A stretch of DNA of 64,000 nucleotides from positions 248,001-312,000 of the forward strand of contig NZ_JANHOJ010000001.1 of assembly GCF_026930145.1 (NCBI RefSeq), written 5' to 3'. The DNA is from Bartonella sp. A05 (GTDB lineage: Bacteria; Pseudomonadota; Alphaproteobacteria; Rhizobiales; Rhizobiaceae). Shown here one piece after another: positions 63,378 to 64,000 of this stretch; the first letter of the stretch is position 1, and each line of letters opens with the position of its first letter. The position numbers and the translations under genes are program-made. The notes under the pieces were generated by a model, which had not been told where the DNA came from, ran no database searches, and saw only the letters and a list, made by a program, of their open reading frames with translations.

Positions 63378-63602
63378 CTAAAATCGACCATTTCATTACT
63401 AATTTGTAAGATTTCTTCTTGATAAAAGTATCTTGTAATTTTTAAATAAATCCCCATAATAAGGGGGCGTATGTTGGAATTTTTACAATAACGCGTACAA
63501 TTTTTGTATTCGCTAGATCGAGGCTTATACAATTCATTAAAAAGAAAGAATGAATGTTTTGTCACAAATTCTAGCGTAATATAAGCGAAGGAACTTTGTA
63601 TT

Positions 63603-64000
63603 ATGGCTAATTTAAAAGATTTACGTTCGGCGTCTGTTTCTCATGCCGATGCATCAATTGATCAGGGATTGCGCAGCTATATGCTGGGCGTTTACAATAC
63701 AATGGCTATTGGTTTGCTTATTACAGCTGCTGCCGCTTATGTGATTTCATCGTTAGCCATTACAACCGATATGAATCAAGCAGCTGCTCAAATGAATGGG
63801 AGTGTTTACTTAACATCATTCGGAGTAACATTTTATACGTCACCATTCTCTTATATTGTTATGTTTGCACCACTTGTAGCTGTGTTATTTCTGAGTTTCA
63901 AAATCAATACACTCAGTACAAGTGCCGCACGTAGCCTCTTTTTTGGTTATGCTACCCTTGTGGGGCTTTCACTGTCATCAATTATTCTGCGTTATACACC
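63603..64000 (+). CDS. Bax inhibitor-1/YccA-family membrane protein (cut by window end)
   Basis: The first 132 residues of a polytopic membrane protein. It opens MANLKDLRSASVSHADASID and has hydrophobic segments at about 33-57 (MAIGLLITAAAAYVISSLAI) and 84-103. The FFGYATLVGLSLSSIILRYT segment is typical of YccA/BI-1 proteins, which form pH-gated channels or leaks. The start is supported by GAAGGAA ten bases upstream. The gene continues beyond the window. Confidence 0.9.
   Translation, partial: MANLKDLRSASVSHADASIDQGLRSYMLGVYNTMAIGLLITAAAAYVISSLAITTDMNQAAAQMNGSVYLTSFGVTFYTSPFSYIVMFAPLVAVLFLSFKINTLSTSAARSLFFGYATLVGLSLSSIILRYT

Overview
The window looks like a chromosomal segment of an AT-rich, host-associated alphaproteobacterium of the order Hyphomicrobiales, most likely a Bartonella species. 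The basis is gene content and order: hrcA-grpE, rdgB-hemW, ahcY-(DivL-like kinase)-tsaE/amgK-addB-addA-trxA, accD-folC, a class I lysyl-tRNA synthetase and an IalB-family protein. Many long AT-rich gaps carry decayed genes, as expected of a reducing genome. I saw no tRNA, rRNA, CRISPR array, insertion sequence or prophage.

Layout. 1-6.5 kb: RNA-end and stress genes (thpR, grpE, hrcA), nucleotide and heme housekeeping (rdgB, hemW), dapE. 6.5-9.7 kb: a tandem duplication of an alpha/beta hydrolase plus a YgjP-type metallopeptidase; one copy is intact, the other is decaying. 9.8-11.7 kb: infC with an AUU start, then the remains of an MsbA-like ABC exporter. 11.7-18.4 kb: the outer-membrane pair tamA-tamB, preceded by an imperfect repeat of about 183 bp. 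19-28 kb: comM, a solute-binding protein, gyrB, the ubiquinone genes ubiE-ubiB, and coaBC carrying an added N-terminal ribbon-helix-helix domain. 28.8-34 kb: an EI24-family membrane protein, accD (zinc ligands lost), folC, an NDUFA9-like reductase, ahcY. 35-46.4 kb: a DivL-like kinase with Tyr in place of the phospho-acceptor His, a TsaE-AmgK fusion, addB, addA, trxA. 46.5-56 kb: prfC-lysS, a small membrane protein, a LysE-family exporter, rlmN, an IalB-family protein, ptsN, and large empty stretches. 56.3-64 kb: ihfB-lapA, two RNA methyltransferases, lspA, an Aas-type three-domain protein truncated by a frameshift, and the start of a Bax-inhibitor-1-like membrane protein.

Functional themes are envelope biogenesis (TamA/B, LspA, AmgK, Aas, IalB-like), double-strand break repair (AddAB), translation (IF3, RF3, LysRS, RlmN, TsaE), ubiquinone synthesis and cell-cycle signalling. 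I did not find a clearly novel multi-gene system. The most interesting items are the hydrolase/YgjP duplication caught mid-decay, the RHH-CoaBC fusion with a near-perfect palindrome just upstream, the DivL-like pseudo-kinase, an apparent loss of MurU beside a retained AmgK, and the frameshift that removes the end of the Aas synthetase domain. Functions come from motif recognition by eye and family knowledge; no database search was run.
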